From assembly GCF_011008945.1 (NCBI RefSeq), contig NZ_WYCT01000044.1, forward strand, positions 1 to 32,231: 32,231 bases of DNA. The letters run 5' to 3'. This stretch comes from Streptomyces harenosi (lineage in GTDB: Bacteria; Actinomycetota; Actinomycetes; Streptomycetales; Streptomycetaceae). Below, piece after piece: positions 30,529 through 32,231 of the stretch. The first letter of the stretch is position 1, and each line of letters begins with the position of its first letter. The notes beneath the pieces were generated by a model. The model saw nothing but the letters and a program-made list of their open reading frames with translations, was not told the origin of the DNA and made no database searches. The position numbers were made by a program, and so were the translations under genes.

Positions 30529-32088
30529 ATGTTCCATCCCAGACGCACCCTGCGGGCGCTGTTGCCGGCGCTCGCGGCCGGACTCGCCCTCACCGCCCTG
30601 CCCGCGCAGAGCGCCCACGCGGCGAGCACGCTCACCAACGGCGGCTTCGAAGCCGACGGCACGGGCGCCGCCACGCCCGGCGGCTGGTCCGAGTACGGCA
30701 CGGCGGCCGCCTCGTACGTCGAGTCCGGCGGCCGCACCGGCGGTCACCGGCTGAGCCACTGGGCCTCCTCCGCCTACAAGGTGGAGACCTACCAGTACCT
30801 GTCCGGCCTGGCCAACGGCAGCTACAAGCTGACCGCCTGGGTCCGCTCCTCAGGCGGCCAGAACGCGGCCTACCTCGCCCTGAAGAACTGCGGCGGCGCC
30901 GAGCAGCGCACCGACCTGCCGGTCTCCGCCACCGGATGGCTCCGCCTCGTCGTGCCGGTGCGGGTGACGAGCAACCAGTGCACCGTCAGCGTCACCAGCG
31001 ACGCCAACGCCGGGAACTGGATCAACGTGGACGACCTGACCTTCACCCAGGGCACGTCGGGCACGGCGGTCAAGGGCGCCGACATCTCCTCCCTCGCCAA
31101 GAGCGAGGCCAGGGGCGGGGTGTACCGGACCAGCTCCGGCACCAAGGGCGACGCCCTCGCCATCCTCAAGTCGTCCGGCATGAACTACGCGCGCCTGAAG
31201 GTCTGGGTGAACCCGGCCGACGGCTACAACGACAAGGCGCACGTGCTCGCCATGGCCCAGCGGGTCAAGGCGCAGGGCATGAAGCTGCTGGTGGACTTCC
31301 ACTACTCGGACACCTGGGCCGACCCGGGCGCCCAGTCCAAGCCCGCACCCTGGGCCGGCCACTCCTACACCCAGCTCAAGACGGACGTGTACCGCCACAC
31401 CTACGACGTGCTCAGCGCGCTCAAGGCGCAGGGCACCACCGCCGACATGGTCCAGGTCGGCAACGAGATCAACGGCGGCATGCTGTGGAACGAGGGTTCC
31501 ACGGAGAACTGGCCGCAGCTCGCCGGGCTGCTGAACAGCGGGTACGACGCCGTCAAGGCGGTCGACCCGGCCACGTCCGTGGCGCTGCACCTCGCCAAGG
31601 GCGGCGACCTGGCCGGCACCCGCTGGTGGTTCGACAACGCGGTCGCCGCCGGCGTGCGGTTCGACGCCATCGGCCTGTCGTACTACGGCTACTGGCACGG
31701 CACCCTGTACGACTTCCAGACCACCCTGGACGACGCCGCCACCCGCTACGGCAAGCCGGTCTTCGTCGCCGAGACGGCCTACCCCTTCCGGCTCGACAGC
31801 GAGGACGCGCACGAGAACATCATCGATCTCGCCGGTGAGCTCGTCCCCGGCTACGCGGCCACGCCGGCCGGGCAGACGCGGTGGATGAAGGACGTCGCGA
31901 GCATCGTGGAGGCCGTCCCGAACGGCCGTGGCCTCGGCGTCTTCTACTGGGAGGCGACCTGGACGGCGGTCCCCGGCAACGGCTGGGACCCGGCCGATCC
32001 GTCCTCCGGGAACGGCTGGGAGAACCAGGCCCTGTTCGGCTACGACGACCGCGCGCTGCCGGCGATGAGCTGGTTCGGCCACCGCTGA
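30529..32088 (+). CDS. ganB: Secreted GH53 endo-beta-1,4-galactanase with N-terminal CBM61-like module
   Basis: A 519-residue exported enzyme. A Sec signal peptide (RRTLRALLPALAAG, ending SAHA-A) is followed by a beta-sandwich (about 33-174: LTNGGFEADG opening, INVDDLTFTQ closing) of the galactan-binding CBM61 type, a short linker and the GH53 barrel (about 180-519) starting VKGADISSL. The acid/base is Glu313 (QVGNEINGGMLW) and the nucleophile Glu415 (VFVAETAYPF). YARLKVWVNPADGYND, LLVDFHYSDTWADPG and GVFYWEATW are strong family motifs. It cuts beta-1,4-galactan in type I arabinogalactan or pectin side chains, giving the oligosaccharides imported by the neighbouring ABC system. The ribosome site is weak (AAGGGA, 12 bases away). 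Confidence 0.94.
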   Translation: MFHPRRTLRALLPALAAGLALTALPAQSAHAASTLTNGGFEADGTGAATPGGWSEYGTAAASYVESGGRTGGHRLSHWASSAYKVETYQYLSGLANGSYKLTAWVRSSGGQNAAYLALKNCGGAEQRTDLPVSATGWLRLVVPVRVTSNQCTVSVTSDANAGNWINVDDLTFTQGTSGTAVKGADISSLAKSEARGGVYRTSSGTKGDALAILKSSGMNYARLKVWVNPADGYNDKAHVLAMAQRVKAQGMKLLVDFHYSDTWADPGAQSKPAPWAGHSYTQLKTDVYRHTYDVLSALKAQGTTADMVQVGNEINGGMLWNEGSTENWPQLAGLLNSGYDAVKAVDPATSVALHLAKGGDLAGTRWWFDNAVAAGVRFDAIGLSYYGYWHGTLYDFQTTLDDAATRYGKPVFVAETAYPFRLDSEDAHENIIDLAGELVPGYAATPAGQTRWMKDVASIVEAVPNGRGLGVFYWEATWTAVPGNGWDPADPSSGNGWENQALFGYDDRALPAMSWFGHR

Positions 32089-32097
32089 GCCCCGCGA

Positions 32098-32137
32098 GCC
32101 CCGGTTCCGTCCCCGCCCCCGGGGGCGGAACCGGGGC
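32098..32137 (+). terminator. Strong hairpin terminator after GH53
   Basis: A 12-bp perfect stem (32098-32109 with 32126-32137) starting nine bases after the stop; the C/G-rich loop is itself partly self-complementary. From 32138 to the right edge I see a further small inverted repeat (GGGGCGCC / GGCGCCCC) and no gene. Confidence 0.7.
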
Positions 32138-32231
32138 GCCGCGCCGAACGGCGCCCCGCCCGGCTTCGGCTCGGGCAGGAACGAGGGGCGGGGGACTCGG
32201 GCGCCCGGGCCGCGGGGAACGGGGAGCACGC

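Noticed and set aside
32138..32231. Partial gene at the right edge
   Set aside because: Short, with no start, ribosome site or recognisable residues on either strand; only GC-rich inverted repeats are visible.
1..32231. Prophage, IS element, CRISPR array, toxin-antitoxin or defence island
   Set aside because: No integrase, transposase, spaced direct repeats, or toxin-antitoxin pairs were found; the genes are metabolic, exported or regulatory.

Overview
The window is about 32 kb of very GC-rich DNA. Codon third positions are strongly G/C, GTG starts occur, lipoprotein and Tat signals are frequent, and the families present (GH109, I36 inhibitor, PGRP amidase, SGNH esterase, NCS1, LacI-controlled ABC sugar systems without their own ATPase) point to a Streptomyces or close relative. 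I see no phage, IS element, CRISPR array, tRNA or rRNA. This is chromosomal accessory and metabolic DNA.

Bases 1-4009 look like the edge of a polyketide-type gene cluster: the C-terminal part of a PfaD-like trans enoyl reductase, open at the left edge, followed by two different cytochrome P450s on the same strand. Bases 4010-5924 hold a decayed minus-strand fragment and a sugar-type solute-binding lipoprotein with no permeases beside it. Bases 6170-11316 encode mostly exported proteins and stress proteins: a peptidoglycan-recognition amidase, an SGNH esterase, a Csp-type copper storage protein, an I36 protease inhibitor and a Tat-exported GH109 enzyme.

Bases 11626-14084 form a small arsenic module: arsO diverges from arsR, and arsR is followed by an ArsN1/PAT-like N-acetyltransferase. 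Bases 14207-17406 carry a cytoplasmic GH35 beta-galactosidase and a LacI repressor downstream of a double palindromic operator. Bases 17759-23894 contain an SseB-like protein, a TetR-amidohydrolase pair divergent from an NCS1 permease, a MarR regulator, and a MerR regulator divergent from a SAM methyltransferase.

Bases 23991-32088 form a beta-1,4-galactan utilisation locus. A binding protein, two permeases and a LacI repressor form one overlapping minus-strand operon. It is divergent from a GH42 beta-galactosidase and a secreted GH53 galactanase with a CBM61-like module. The likely flow is: GH53 cuts galactan outside the cell, the ABC system imports the oligosaccharides (energised by an ATPase encoded elsewhere, presumably MsiK), and GH42, perhaps with GH35, releases galactose. 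LacI appears to act on two similar operator sequences in the divergent promoter region.

Regulatory features are the most unusual part. Several regulator genes (arsR, tetR, marR, merR) and the methyltransferase lack a Shine-Dalgarno sequence and have a -10-like hexamer 6-7 bases before the start codon, as expected for leaderless mRNAs. All functional statements are from family recognition by eye; no database search was run.
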